64,000 nucleotides of DNA from Cannabis sativa (GCF_029168945.1 NC_083605.1:7075280-7139279); one strand, 5' to 3'; shown: positions 13,211 through 26,399, counted from the stretch's first letter. Made by a program: numbers and translations. Notes: generated by a model from the letters alone, not told the origin.

Positions 13211-13535
13211 TACAACAAAACTTGAGCAACACTTGTCAAAATACCATAAGGCTTAAAAATAAAGATGAAAAAAAAAAGTTTCAAGTTTCAACAATACAAT
13301 AATTAGTGGGCTTGGGTTGGGCCTTCACATATTGGACCTAAATAAATATAAAAATTGATATTTTTATAATATGCAGTGCGGTGCAGTTTAAACCGCATAT
13401 TAACAATTCAAAATCGTAAACCGTACTGCACTGTGCAGTTAGGAAAAATTCAAACCGCAATCGCACCGCAAAGAATTTCAAACCGCTCTTTTTTGCTATG
13501 CAGTGGGGTGCAGGCGATTTGAGCGGTTTGATGAA

Positions 13536-13854
13536 CACTACAAAAACTGCTACTTTTAGTGACAATTTTTTAGTCACAACATAATTTTTTTGTGACTAAA
13601 TGTGACTTTTAGTCACAACAATATGTTACTTGTGACTAAAATATAATTTAGTTACAAGTTGTCACTAATTTAGTTCTAGTCACAACAAATATTGTGACTA
13701 AAAATACATTTAGTCACAACAAATTGTAATTTTTGTGACTAATACTTTTAACCACAGACTTTTTAGTCACAACATAAGAATAATAATTTATAATTAGTCA
13801 CAATTTTTTGACTTACAAATTTTTTTGTGACTAAAAGTGAGATTTTTTGTAGTG
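13536..13854. mobile_element. Nested CACTA-like MITE (~319 bp)
   Basis: CACTACAAAAACTGC at the left is mirrored by a right end TTTTTTGTAGTG. The interior is a series of TTTAGTCACAA / TTGTGACTAAA inverted motifs. It splits the terminal GATGAACACCCT of the surrounding hAT-like element, leaving ACA on both sides. The exact left base is ambiguous because the TSD overlaps the terminus. Confidence 0.75.
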
Positions 13855-14202
13855 ACACCCTAAGAATTTATTGTTATTTTTAGTTTGATGTTAGAATAAA
13901 CATTAGAATAACTAGTAAATTGATAAAATAATCTTTAATTTAGTAAGAAAAAGTATAAATAAGGGTGAGAGAATCATTTTAAGTTACGGTAGGTATATGA
14001 GTATAATCACTCTATATATAAGTGATGTAATGGTCGTTACAATGAAATGCCTGCAAGAGTTTATCACGTTTGGTTTGTTGTAATAGTAGATAGAATCATG
14101 ATTACCATTGGAATGTTTGGTTTGTTTTTATAAGTGATGTAGTAGAATTACATGTAAGGATCACATTATATAAGGAATATATTATAAGGACTAAATAAAT
14201 AT

Positions 14203-14572
14203 GGTAAATATTATTTTAGACTCTGTGTTTTGTTAAAGTTGTTGATTGGACCCTTTGTTTTATTAAATGACAAAACAGACCTTGTATTTTCTAAAATAGT
14301 AAAAATAGAACCCTGAATTTAATTTTCGATAACTTTTTTCTTAATATAACCAACTTAAAAACAATTCCTAACACAAACAAATACAGAAAATGTAAATAGT
14401 TTTGTCATAACACTTTTAGATCGGATTATTATTAAATTTTATTTTGACAAAAAACAGTTCAGGATCCTTTTTGTACTATTTTAGAAAATATAAGGTACAT
14501 TTTGTCATTTAACAAAACAGAGGGTTCAAATAGTAACTTTTGCAAAATACAGGATCCAAAATGGTATTTACC
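14203..14572. mobile_element. Inverted-repeat MITE (370 bp)
   Basis: GGTAAATATTATTTTAGAC at the left is mirrored by CCAAAATGGTATTTACC at the right. Similarity of the arms (CTGTGTTTTGTTAAA versus its complement) extends inward for about 80 bp. No convincing target duplication and no coding capacity. Confidence 0.6.
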
Positions 14573-16246
14573 TATAAAATAAAATTAAAATGACTCTAAT
14601 ATTCATTCTAACAATAAACTAAATATTGTAATCAATAATTATTATTATTCTTACTTCATTATATTACTATTACAAATACAATTTCTATTACCATTACATT
14701 CCACCAAACTAAACATCACTTCAAGGAAAAATTAAACATTGAAATTGTAATCATAATTCCATTCTAATGTTGATTACAACAAATCAAATATGTCATAAGG
14801 GTTTAGAGTTAAGGGGTTTGAATCCTAGCATAACTTTTTTTGGGAGTAGAGGAAGTAAAAATTTATTGTGAGGGGCCTGAAGTGTAAAAAAAAAATCTAA
14901 AGAGAGCAATTAAATGAATTTGTAAAGAAAATTTAAAAAAAAAATACAAAAATATAATAAAAATAAGGAAAAAAAATATTGGGAGGGTCAAGTCCTCCCA
15001 TGGAACCAGTGTACATTTGTCCTGTGAGGAATTATATAGGGATAATTACACCACATACTGAAAATTTCAACTTTTTTACTTTTATACTGTGGGGTGGAAT
15101 TTTTTTCAAAAATATTGTGTAAGTTTTATACTATGTACTGTATTAAGTTTTCATTGTTGTTTCACTGTTGTTTTTTAGTTGTTCTACTGTTGTTTTTAGT
15201 TGTTCTGTTTTGTGTTCCACTGTTTTTTTTATAAAAACACAGTATTTTTAAAAGGATTTTCGTGTGACAGTATTTTTATAAAAGTTAATCTAAATTTTAA
15301 TATTTTTGTAAGTTTTCCATTATATATTTAGCTTTTTAGAAAGTTAGTTTGTTTTGGTAGTATCATCAGTTTTAATAGGAAGAGATTGACATCACATGAT
15401 CCCCTTATGTTAATATACATAAAAAAAATGAAAGAAAAAATTAATTACGAAGAGAAGCAAAGCAAAGTCTACGCTCATACTCATTTGTATAGACTAATAA
15501 TATGAAGTCTTTAACAAGAGAAATACTAAAAACGCACGTGAGGTACACAATCGATCGCCAAACATTGGATATCCAATTGTAATCAGATCAGATTTGATGT
15601 TATTTTTAAATATCCAATTGGATCGAATCAGATGGTGGATAGGGTGTCCAAAAATCCAATACATCCAATCAAACTAATTAGTATTTTCATTTAGTTTTGA
15701 TGAGTAATTAGATTTTATATACGTAAAATCTATATGTATATATAAAAATTAGCATTAAAATTTTACTTTTTTTTCTTAGATTCCAATACATACTGGACCT
15801 AAAATATTGGATGGATCCGATCCGATCGAAAAAATACTAGAGAAAATTACACTCTATATCCTTTTTATATTGTCCTCTTTTATTTTTACCCTCTTTTTTA
15901 AAGTCTATCATTTTTACCTCTTTTTTTAAACATTGTACCAATTTTGTCCCTACCACTTCAAGATACTCTCCATGTGACTCTCTTATGTCAGGGTATTTTG
16001 GGTACAATACATATAAAAAGATGTATGTTTCAATTAAATATAAAATTATTGGTAAATTTGATTAATTGATTAATAAAAATGGTATTTTTCAACATACCCC
16101 AAAATACTAAGTCTAAAATATTGGATAAACTCAAATTAATCCAATAAATATTAATGAAATACATCCAATGGACCGATCCAATCCAACATGGATTGATTGG
16201 ATGACTAAATTAATTGGATCGGATCGGATGGTAAAATCTAACATCA
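14573..16246. other. Intergenic transposon debris
   Basis: No gene is seen. 14.85-15.02 kb and 15.04-15.31 kb look like decayed transposon pieces. From about 15.56 kb to 16.25 kb the sequence is a GGATTGGATCGGAT-rich element with opposed TTTGATGTTA ends (near 15594 and 16239), probably a hAT-type MITE. Confidence 0.4.
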
Positions 16247-16498
16247 AATATATAACTGGATCGAATTTAAATAGGCCTAAAAACATTGAATATGGTTCAA
16301 TAAACCCCATTAAATATGGAATCTCACATGAGTGAGCTTAAGAATGCCAAATAGCAATAAAATAGCCAGCCACGTGGTTAATAGCAATAGAATAGGCCAT
16401 TAAATTAATCACTGGTAAAGTCAAAGTAAACAATTGAGGAGTCAAACCTATAATAGCCAAACCTAGTAAACTATAATAGCCAAACCTATATTTATCAA
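16247..16498. repeat. 252-bp perfect direct repeat, left copy
   Basis: It reads base for base the same as 19223-19474 over all 252 bp by visual alignment. It contains GCCAGCCACGTGGTTAATAG and several ATAGCCAAACCTA words. It has no convincing LTR termini: an internal TGGATCG...TTATCA could pass as TG...CA, but the identity extends 10 bp beyond it. Confidence 0.92.
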
Positions 16499-16521
16499 GC
16501 TAAAAAACAAAACCAGTTTTG

Positions 16522-17300
16522 AACACACAATGCATAACAAAATATTAATCACAAATATAATCTAAACCAGTTTTGAACCTAGAAACAAAATAATAATAAA
16601 AAAAGAAACTTAAAATAAAAAATATACAATAACATCATAAAATGGAGCAGACCCATGACAAAACCCTTAAAACCTATGAAACCAATTTTGAACCTGTGAA
16701 ACCAGTATCGAACCTGTGAAACCAGTTCTGAACTTGTAAACCCTGTAAAACAAGTTCAAACCTATAAAACCTATTAAACTTGTTTCGACCATATGAAAAA
16801 TCATAAAAAAATAATAACAAAATTTGTGAAATCATAACAAAACTTGTAGAACTCATACAAAATTATAACAAAACTTTTAAAAATCTAATTAAAAATCAGT
16901 TGCATAAAAACAACACACAATGCATAACAAAATATTAATCACAAATATAATCTAAACCAGTTTTGAACCTAGAAACAAAATAATAATAAAAAAAGAAACT
17001 TAAAATAAAAAATATACAATAACATCATAAAATGGAGCAGACCCATGACAAAACCCTTAAAACCTATGAAACCAATTTTGAACCTGTGAAACCAGTATCG
17101 AACCTGTGAAACCAGTTCTGAACTTGTAAACCCTGTAAAACAAGTTCAAACCTATAAAACCTATTAAACTTGTTTCGACCATATGAAAAATCATAAAAAA
17201 ATAATAACAAAATTTGTGAAATCATAACAAAACTTGTAGAACTCATACAAAATTATAACAAAACTTTTAAAAATCTAATTAAAAATCAGTTGCATAAAAA
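16522..17300. repeat. Perfect tandem duplication, 390-bp period
   Basis: Copy 1 (16522-16911) and copy 2 (16912-17300) appear identical. The two 60-residue minus-strand frames at 16674 and 17064 are the same sequence exactly 390 bp apart. Inside each copy are shorter repeats of AACCTGTGAAACCAG. Confidence 0.93.
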
Positions 17301-17924
17301 TAAATTGTAAAAACTAGTTACATTAAACAACTAATTAAAAATCTAAAATAAAGAAATCAGTTTCATTAAATAAACAAATTAAGAACTAACACATGATAAC
17401 CAATTACTTGAAACAATATAAAGCTCTTTTTCTTACATAAAGATTCAAAATTTAACATAAAGAAACCGGTAACAAAAATCAACCAAATAAAAACTAATTA
17501 CTTGAAAAACTAAATCAAAAGCTGAAATTTAGAATTCAATTACGTAAAACATCATAACTAATAATTAACCATAGAAACCAATTTACTATTATAACTAACT
17601 AAAAAAAATAAAACAAATACATGAAATAGCTAAAACAATCAAAAAATCGATTGGAACACAAAAAACAATTACAATAAAACAATTGAGCAAAAATCTAATA
17701 TAACAAAACTGGTTACAAAAAACAAATAAATTAAAAATTAATTGACGAAAATCAATTACCTAAATAATTAAAACAAAAATTTAAACTTTGAACCCAAAAC
17801 AACAAAACCAACTATAAGATACAGAAACCAAAACCAGTTAACAAACAATATTTCTAACACCCTTTAAATATTAACTTATCAAATGAAAGTTCTCAATAAT
17901 TAGGTAAAATAAAAAATTTACATA

Positions 17925-17991
17925 AGAAACCGGTTTCTTAGAAATCGGTTTCTTGAAGAAGAAACCGGTCTTCAAGAAACCGGTTTCTTGG
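17925..17991. repeat. Cluster of GAAACCGGTTTC palindromes
   Basis: Four overlapping AAGAAACCGGTTTCTT-like palindromes, one with A in place of a C, sit within 67 bp and could form alternative hairpins. They occur in the middle of the segment between the 252-bp repeats. Confidence 0.8.
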
Positions 17992-19222
17992 TGATTTTTC
18001 CGGCAACAATGCCAATTTCGACGAATTTTCTGATGCCGGCAGCAACTCCGACGACTTTTCCGTCACCGGCAAAATAATAAACATTAAAACAAATTTCCAA
18101 CTCAAGCTAAAAAATAAAAACCATAAATATGGGCAAAACAAAGATTCTAAGAATATATTCTACAAATAAAACTTGAATGAAAAATTAAAAAAAAATAACA
18201 CATAATGAAAATGCCTAAAAATAAACAAACAAAGAACACAAAAAAGCCCTAAAAACCAAAACTACCTAAAGCAACAATGAAAACACAACTTAAAAACCAG
18301 TTTCTACCATTTACTAAAAGTTTCTACCTAAAACCAACACAAATCATAACCAAAACAAAAAAGTAAAAAAAAAAATATATACAACAACAACAACCTGATG
18401 CTTACCAAATATTAAAAAATTAAGACCAAAAACCAAAATACTAAAACATACAACCAAACCTAAAACAAAAACTACATATAAAATACATTATGAACAAAAC
18501 AAAAACACACAAATCACTTTAGATGAATCATTTTTTCTTAGAAAAAAAACAACAACAAACTCAACACATTGAAATGCTTATCACTTAAACGACATACAAT
18601 AAAGAACTTGGAAAAATTGTATAACAACAATGATAACTTCCAAAAACTAAAAAATGGAGATGAAAAAAGAAACCCTAAAATCAGTCAATAGAAAAAGAGA
18701 AAAAAAGGATAAATACCTTGAACAACACACGAGAAATGTCACTCTTACTCAAAGCACATTGCCACCATTATTGACCAAAAACCGAGAGCAGAAAAAAAAA
18801 AAGAGGATAAAACGAAGAATGGAGGAAGAAAGGAGAAAAAAAGAAAAACAATGAAGTGAAATAGAGAGGGAGAGAGAGAAGTATATAGGCAGTTGATTAG
18901 AAAATGAAAAGTGAAAAAGGAAGAGTGGAAGGATAAGCAACCATCAAATCATCATCATTACATGGAAAAACAAAAAAAAAATACTGTAAACAATAAAAAA
19001 ACTGATACAAAAATTTAAAAATATATAAAATTACAAAAATAACCTTCAGAAACTACAAACAACAACATATGGGCTTTTTAAACATACATTATACACGTAT
19101 GGGCTTTAAAAACCCATAAAACATGGCTAAAGTTAAAAAAAAGCCATAAAAAGTGTCCAAACTAAACTATGCCATATTTATCATAAAACATTCTAAAAAA
19201 CCATACTGGACGTAATTTCCAC

Positions 19223-19474
19223 AATATATAACTGGATCGAATTTAAATAGGCCTAAAAACATTGAATATGGTTCAATAAACCCCATTAAATATGGAATCT
19301 CACATGAGTGAGCTTAAGAATGCCAAATAGCAATAAAATAGCCAGCCACGTGGTTAATAGCAATAGAATAGGCCATTAAATTAATCACTGGTAAAGTCAA
19401 AGTAAACAATTGAGGAGTCAAACCTATAATAGCCAAACCTAGTAAACTATAATAGCCAAACCTATATTTATCAA
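19223..19474. repeat. 252-bp perfect direct repeat, right copy
   Basis: Second copy of the repeat at 16247-16498, 2,976 bp downstream and in the same orientation. The right flank (ATTTAAATCATAAG) is the likely original continuation of the locus. Confidence 0.92.
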
Positions 19475-20310
19475 ATTTAAATCATAAGAAAGAAAAAGAA
19501 AAAAAAAAGCACATGAATAGCCAAAAAAAAAGACTAATACCTAACAATGAGTTTAGATTTAGAGTATAACATAACTCTTATGCGTATGACTTGTATTATG
19601 CTGCAATATCTTATCAATGAAGCTATATTAATCGGTGAGATTTGTAATCACTGACTAACTAGAAAACAACCTGCCTCTCTTCTTAAATACGGGTGAGTAA
19701 CATCTAATCCAATCTAATTGAATTGAATCGATTCAATCTAATTCAATTACTAAAATTTAGATATTCAATTATAATTGAATTGAATTAAATGCTAAAAGTT
19801 AAACTCTAATTGAATTTGATCGATTGTTGAATATTAATTTCAAAATCACTGATCCAATCAAATTATATTTATATATATATATATATTAAAAAATTATTTA
19901 TATAATAAAAAAAAATACAATATATGTTATTGGATTTTTTTGTGTGTTTGTAATACTTGCTTGTTTTATAATGTTTTGTTTTATTTTATTACTTAGCAAT
20001 GTTATTTTTTTAATTATTTTAAACTTTTAGTTACATAACACTTATAACAATAGTATGTTTATGGAGTATTAAACTTAAATAAATAGTAAAATTTAGTTTT
20101 ACTTATTTTTCTTTATATTTTGAAGTTATTATTAAAATTTAAGTATTAGATATCTAATTAAAAAACTAATCCAATCCAATTAATAATTAGATTGGATTGG
20201 ATTTTGAGGTTTAATTGAATTGGATAAATTGATAATTTTCTAAATACAATTACTAATTAAATTAGATCAAATAAGGAAAAAAAAATTAGATGGGATGCCC
20301 AATCTTACTC
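19475..20310. other. Intergenic DNA with TCCAATCTAATT-rich MITE
   Basis: From about 19691 to 20310 the sequence is dominated by AATTGAATTGAATC / GATTGGATTGG words with loosely opposed ends, most likely a MITE. It abuts the leader of the chitinase relic, so that relic has no native promoter left. Confidence 0.4.
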
Positions 20311-20313
20311 TCA

Positions 20314-20930
<617 letters not shown>

Positions 20931-21336
20931 ACAAAGTCAGAAAATTTGAAGTATAAAGGGTGAAAAGTGGATTCTCATCACGGGCTTACAAAGTCAGATG
21001 AACACTAAATAGTATATTCGACACAGGATATACTAAACAATACTTAACTAAAATTGTTTTGATTCAAAATGCCAAACAAAAACAGCACCAATCCTGCTAT
21101 ATTCTTAATTTAAAATAAACATACAATTTTCTTTAAATAAAAATAAATAAAATAAATAAAAACAAAAAGAAAGAGTAATGGAGCGGATCAAGGATAAAGG
21201 ACTCTTAGAGCAGGTAAACGAGCAGAGACAAACAAGACAATACTCGAAACCACTCGCACTAAAGGAAAACAGAGTTCTCTAACTTTAGTAGACGCTTTCA
21301 ACTTGCGTCGATTCTCTCTCACCTTCAGAGCAGTGA
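20931..21336. other. Intergenic / 3-prime UTR region
   Basis: The stretch to about 21.1 kb shows nothing recognisable. The last 150-200 bp before 21336 are probably the 3-prime UTR of the minus-strand pyruvate kinase gene. Confidence 0.4.
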
Positions 21337-24300
21337 TCACAAGACTTTCCTCACCTGAATGTTGTGAGTAGATTGAAACCGCCAGATGGGTTGTCTGCCA
21401 CTTTGAACAAGTGCCACCTCTTCTCCTTCCTTAACCATTCCTTGGTCCTGAGCAATCCAGAAAATCAACATATGAGCGATACACGGCATAAATTACTAGA
21501 AGATTCAGTGGATTGTCTGTCACATTATAAGTTCTATATGGTTATATTATTCCTTCAAATTCTTACCCGAAGTAAGGACAAGGCTTTCCCAAATGTCTCT
21601 TCAGCATCATCCGAGAACTCCAAGTGTATCGGACACACACCCTGGTACAAAGCCAATCTTTGTTGTATTCTCTTACTGCATGGCAATCAAAATTAAGTAG
21701 AGGGTCAGTCAAATTGTAAGATCCAATAGATTAAGGAGAATGTCTCGTTGAGAGAATTTATGCTTATGGCGTAGAAAACTTACTCATTTGTAAAGGCAAA
21801 TATGGTGCCAGTAGGTCTATAATGGCTCAATAGAATAGCCATGAAACCACTTCTTGTAAAGACAACAATTGAGGTGCCGAGAGTGTTAGACATCATAGTT
21901 GCATGGTAAGCAAACATCTCACTCATATGGTTCTGCAGAATAAAACAGGTCCAGTTTGTTATCAGACTCAACAATCAAATGGAACTCAGAAATAAATTGA
22001 ACAGGGGAGAAAGGAAGACTTAGACGAAAGCATTAAAGGTTAAAGCATATTATGATTGACCTTGAAAGCTTGACCAAGATTAGCTGGCATTGTACCACCT
22101 GGTATGGTTGCTTCAGTCCTTAATGCAACTGTGTGCATAACTTTTGCAGCTTTCAACGGGAACCTACATGGAAGTGAGATTACGATGCATGAGGTATAAT
22201 TATTTTTACCTTAAAGAATCAAAACATAAACCCAAGAAAAAAAAAGATGCCTGCAAGCTTTGAGCAACTCCAAGATGACATGCATCTGTGCAATTGTTGC
22301 TTGCTAACAATCTTCACCGATCAAATATTGGCAGTATCAAGCAAAATGTAAACATTATAGTAAAAGTAGGAGCATACTTTCCATGAGCAGTTTCCCCGGA
22401 AAGCATGACTGCATCAGCACCCTCTCGAACAGCAATAGCAATGTCTGACACCTCTGCCCTGGTTGGTGTTGGGTGAACAATCATGCTTTCAAGCATATTT
22501 GTTGCGACAATGACAGCTTTCCCCATGCTACGGCAGATCCTGATTATCTCTTCCTAAAACAGGAGAGAAGGAAAAATCTTAAGAACGATCAAAGCAACTC
22601 AAAAAGATGTTACCACCAGACATGTTCACTAATCAGAACTGATTTCCTTTTTACTTCTATTAAAAACTAGGAAAATACCTGTAAAAGAGGAACCTCCTCA
22701 ATAGGAAGCTCTGCACCCAGATCTCCTCTAGCAACCATTGCCTAAAAAAAGAGCAGTACGTGATGCCATTTAGTGGAAAGTCATACAAGTAACCCGAATG
22801 TTGAGATTACAATCACTATTCTAGACAGACTGATTATTACCATGCAGATAAGAGAAAATTATTGATCATATTACTTATAAAAAATTCAAAAGCTCACCCC
22901 ATCGGATGCGGTGATGATAGAATGCAAATTTGGGATAGAGTCTGCACTTTCAATTTTTACAATAACATGTATATCTGCATTGCAGCCTGTGATATAAAAA
23001 AGAAAAGAGTAAAATAAAAATCTAGTGTCTGATCAACAAGCATTCTACATAAATATTTAGAGCACACAATATTCATGTAACCAAAGGATTCTAGCAAAAT
23101 AAATAAAAAAGGTAACCAGACTATTTACTTTTCAGATAACTCTTCAATTCATGAACAACTTCTTCAGATTTCACAAAGGAGACAGCATAAAAATCAACTT
23201 GGTTGTCAACTCCAAATTTGATATCTTCCCAGTCCTTTTCTGCAATAGACAAGCTTAAACACTTAGCTCATTTTACAAGCATGAAGACATGATCTCCTTG
23301 ATTTAAATATAAAGTAATTAATAAAGATAATCATCAGTAAAAGAACAATAATGAAGAAAATATGAAAATATAGAATAAAAGGACATTGAAAATAATTTAG
23401 GATCCAACCTGTGATGGAAGGCAATGTTGCACTCTTCCCTCTAACATTCAAATGTCTTCTAGACTTAAGTTCTCCTCCATCAATAACCTCACATTTTACT
23501 GAATCTTTTGTTTTGGACCTCACCAAAAATGACATCATACCACCTATAACACAGAGCCGAAGTCAATGATGAAACTTAATGAGATCATAGCACGAATAGG
23601 TATGGTGATATCTCTCAAGAGCGTAAAAGATCAAATGACACCAGAGTGACAAGAATGTTTCAGGTGAAGAGCGTAAATTGAAAGTACACAATGTTCACTC
23701 CAATATTATTATGAAGCACAGTACAGAGATGATAAGAGCTTAGAATATCAAAAATAAATAAAATTAAAAAAAGGCAAGGTACAGGACTTACCATCAACTA
23801 GAAGCATGTCGCCCACTGCTATATCGTTAACAAAATCATCATAATTCACACTAACACAGTCTGCTGTTCCAACTCCTCTCTGAATTGTGAAAGTAAATTC
23901 TTGCCCAGGTTCTAAGTTAATAGGCTGTGGCAAGTCCCCACTCCTAACCTCTGGACCCTGTTATTAATGACAAGAAAACTAAATAAATACATAAACCAGC
24001 AAATTGTATTAATGTGAGGGTCCACATAATTATTCTTGATTGGTTGAGAGTTTTTAAAAACTAAATCTGAATAAAACCTTGAGTTTTTATGTTTTCTATG
24101 TTTTCAAATCAATCTAAAAATTCTCAAACTGCTCTCTTACTTTTTTGTTTGGAGATTCCCAACCATTCACAGATTCAACTATTTAAAACCCCAAAACATT
24201 AAATAATACTATACAACCAATCACATTTTCAAAGATTAATTTTTACATACAAAATTCAAAATTTTGATTCAAAATCACTCTTTTAAAAAAAATTCAATTT

Positions 24301-25197
24301 TTCAATCACAAACCAATCAACCCCTAAAAATACATGGACAAGAAATTTATACAGGCATGACAGACATGCATATTAAACTATTTCTAATATGCATTCACCA
24401 AAAGCATCACACAATTTGACCCGTAAAATTTAAAGAACCAATACAAGGAATACAAGTGAAAATTAAACTAGTACTCTGCAATTTTTTTAATAAAATCCGA
24501 GATAAACAAAATTCACCATAAATAATGTGATGTGGTGCAATAAAAAGTAAAGAAAATCTTGCCTTTGTATCAAGCATGATTGCAATGACATTGTCCTTGT
24601 TTTGCTCATTATATTCCTTAACCAAATCAATAACTTTCTTATGAGAAGCATGGTCTCCATGAGACATATTCATTCGAGCAACGTTCATTCCTGACTCAGC
24701 CAACTTCCAAATCATCTCTTTCGTATTCGTTGAAGGTCCAATTGTACAAACAATCTTAGTCTTGCGTGAAACTGTTGGCTTAGACCACAAAGCCACTGAT
24801 GTATCACCAAGCTGTTGTAACTCATGCAATTTTCCAATTCCCTCCTCTACCTAATACACATTACAAAAACAAACAAAAAAAAAGACAAAAACCTCATATT
24901 TTCCCAAATTTTCTCAGCAACCAAACAGAACCCAAAAAAAAAAAAAATCAAAATTCAAAAAACCTTAGACACGTCCACAGGAGAAACGGGAACAACTTGA
25001 GCTTGTGCAGATCTCTTGGCACTGATCTGGAATCTCCTGCCATAAACGACATCACCGGACCTCTTCTTCTGAAGATTGAAGAACAATTTAGATGCGAAAC
25101 TGGAAGGCTTTAGCTTGTCAAACAGATCTTGTCCCGATCCAGTGCTAGGGCATGCAAAGGCGCTCTGAATCGACCGCGTGGCCACCACCTGAGCCAT
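21337..25197 (-). CDS. PKP2: Plastidial pyruvate kinase, beta-type subunit
   Basis: Converts phosphoenolpyruvate and ADP to pyruvate and ATP in plastids, supplying acetyl-CoA for fatty-acid synthesis. Twelve exons, 5-prime to 3-prime on the minus strand: 25197-24964, 24850-24563, 23957-23792, 23543-23409, 23239-23129, 22986-22898, 22741-22679, 22553-22378, 22163-22061, 21932-21784, 21675-21567, 21447-21337. They total 1734 nt (577 aa), phases agree throughout, and the length is that expected for the family. Exon 1 encodes a Ser/Arg-rich transit peptide (about 60-70 aa). Recognisable blocks are [25 protein letters not shown], the active-site signature [36 protein letters not shown] and [11 protein letters not shown]. 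Exon 2 ends at a GC donor (AAG/GCAAGA). A CT-repeat lies in the leader. High similarity to the Arabidopsis beta subunit as I remember it; start and stop look intact. Confidence 0.95.
24000..24330. mobile_element. Possible MITE in pyruvate kinase intron 2
   Basis: TTGATTGGTTGAGAG near 24038 is loosely mirrored by CAAACCAATCAACCCC near 24308, and the sequence between is AT-rich with AATTTTGA/TCAAAATT words. The ends are not precise and no target duplication is clear. Confidence 0.35.
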
Positions 25198-25200
25198 AAT

Positions 25201-25223
25201 CTAGAGAGAGAGAGAGAGAGAGT
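25201..25223. repeat. (GA)n tract in pyruvate kinase leader
   Basis: An uninterrupted GA run of about 20 bp just upstream of the ATG. It reads as CT on the coding strand, as is common in plant 5-prime UTRs. Confidence 0.8.
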
Positions 25224-26395
25224 AATGTAGGTGAGAAGAGTAATGAAGGAAATGAGAGAGTGAGTAGTTATAGAAATGGGAGGCGTTGCAGGTTATGTAA
25301 GTTTTGGTATTCTTTTCTTTTGTTTGAGGTTGAACAAATCGCCCTACTCACTCACTCTTCTCTACACTTCTTTTTTGGGCGGAGGTTTTAAGGAGGGCTT
25401 TGCTTTGGTTGTATCGAATAACCAAAGTACTAACTTACCCCTCTTCTCTCCTCTAAGTAACAATTAATCATTAGTTAATTAAGAAACCATTACTCCTCTC
25501 TAGCACAATTTTTTTTTTGTCATATTACTATTAGTGTAATTGAATTATTATTAGTGTAATTAAATATTTAATTCTATTAAAAATAATTTTTAAAAAATAT
25601 CGCTAATCAATCATACAGAAATACTTATAAAAAATATTCGATATTATTAGTGTCCAATAACAATCTCCTTAATTAAATAAATAAAACTTCACCTGTTTTG
25701 TCAAAGTAGTTGGGACAAAATTTGATTTACCATACTTTTAATTTTGATCACGAAATATGAGGTTTTTTTTTTTTGTTTTGGAAAGATCTTGATTTCAATG
25801 AGAACAAGAATGTAATCCTTTATCAATAAAATAAAGAGACATGTTACTTTAAGTATCTTTTTTACGTGTTAATATCGTTATTGGTGCAATTAAGTATGAA
25901 GTCTTATATAGTTTAATATAATAAATTTTATGAAGTATCGTTAACCAATTGCAATGCGACACATCTAGAATATGCTAAGCACTACTAATGTTTAAGAGAA
26001 ATGTTAAAGGGTACCAGTGGTGCTTAGTACCCACCTATGTGTCAATATCGCTATTGGTCAAACTAAGTATCGGGTCCTATATAATTTAATATAATAGCTT
26101 TTAGGGAGTATCGCTAGCCAATCGCAACGCGACATGTCGAGAATGTGTAAGACACTACTGGTGCCTAATAACAATGATCAGTGTTTAATAACAATGCCTT
26201 AAAATAAATTAGTAAATCATTCTTGAAAAAAGTGAAAACAAGTGACAATAAGTTATGATATAGTACTATGTCCCAAGTCCCAACTATCATTAGTAGTTAT
26301 AACTATTAACAAGTGTCGTACTATCATAAATAATAAGTAGAGAAGACAAATTAAGAAAGTTTATTTGTAAATCTCCAACAAGAAAAAATCTTGGA
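25224..26395. other. Promoter region of PKP2 and intergenic repeats
   Basis: The first 250 bp hold the pyruvate kinase upstream region. At 25860-26000 and 26030-26170 two diverged copies of one 140-170 bp unit follow each other (both with TTAATATAATA and AATCGCAACGCGACA-like words), a dispersed transposon family also seen at 63.5-64 kb. No gene is seen. Confidence 0.5.
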
Positions 26396-26399
26396 AGGA

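Larger units (their letters stand above)
12616..13870. mobile_element. hAT-like non-autonomous element with nested insertions
   Basis: The left end AGGATGTTCGCGGT (12624) and right end ATGAACACCCTA (13862) are similar inverted termini. They are flanked by GGAATTTA (12616-12623) and AGAATTTA (13863-13870), an 8-bp TSD with one mismatch, as in hAT elements. The interior is rich in GTGCGGTTT/AACCGCACC motifs. Two other elements sit inside it (12819-13202 and about 13536-13854). A relative lies at about 26.40-26.93 kb. No transposase is seen. Confidence 0.68.
16499..19222. other. 2.7-kb A-rich segment between identical repeats
   Basis: This segment lies between the two 252-bp repeats. The plus strand is strikingly A/C-rich, with AAACCAG and AAACCGG words, a perfect 390-bp tandem duplication and a cluster of GAAACCGGTTTC palindromes. 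Short frames on the minus strand (for example 17938-18141) match no family I know. I cannot classify it; a non-autonomous retroelement or DNA copied in during break repair are both possible. Confidence 0.5.

Noticed and set aside
16674..17246. Two identical 60-residue minus-strand frames
   Set aside because: Exact copies caused by the 390-bp tandem duplication; low-complexity content and no family resemblance.
16247..19474. A standard LTR retrotransposon with 252-bp LTRs
   Set aside because: Identity extends beyond any TG...CA pair, and there is no primer-binding site, purine tract or 5-bp TSD. Kept open as a question under findings.
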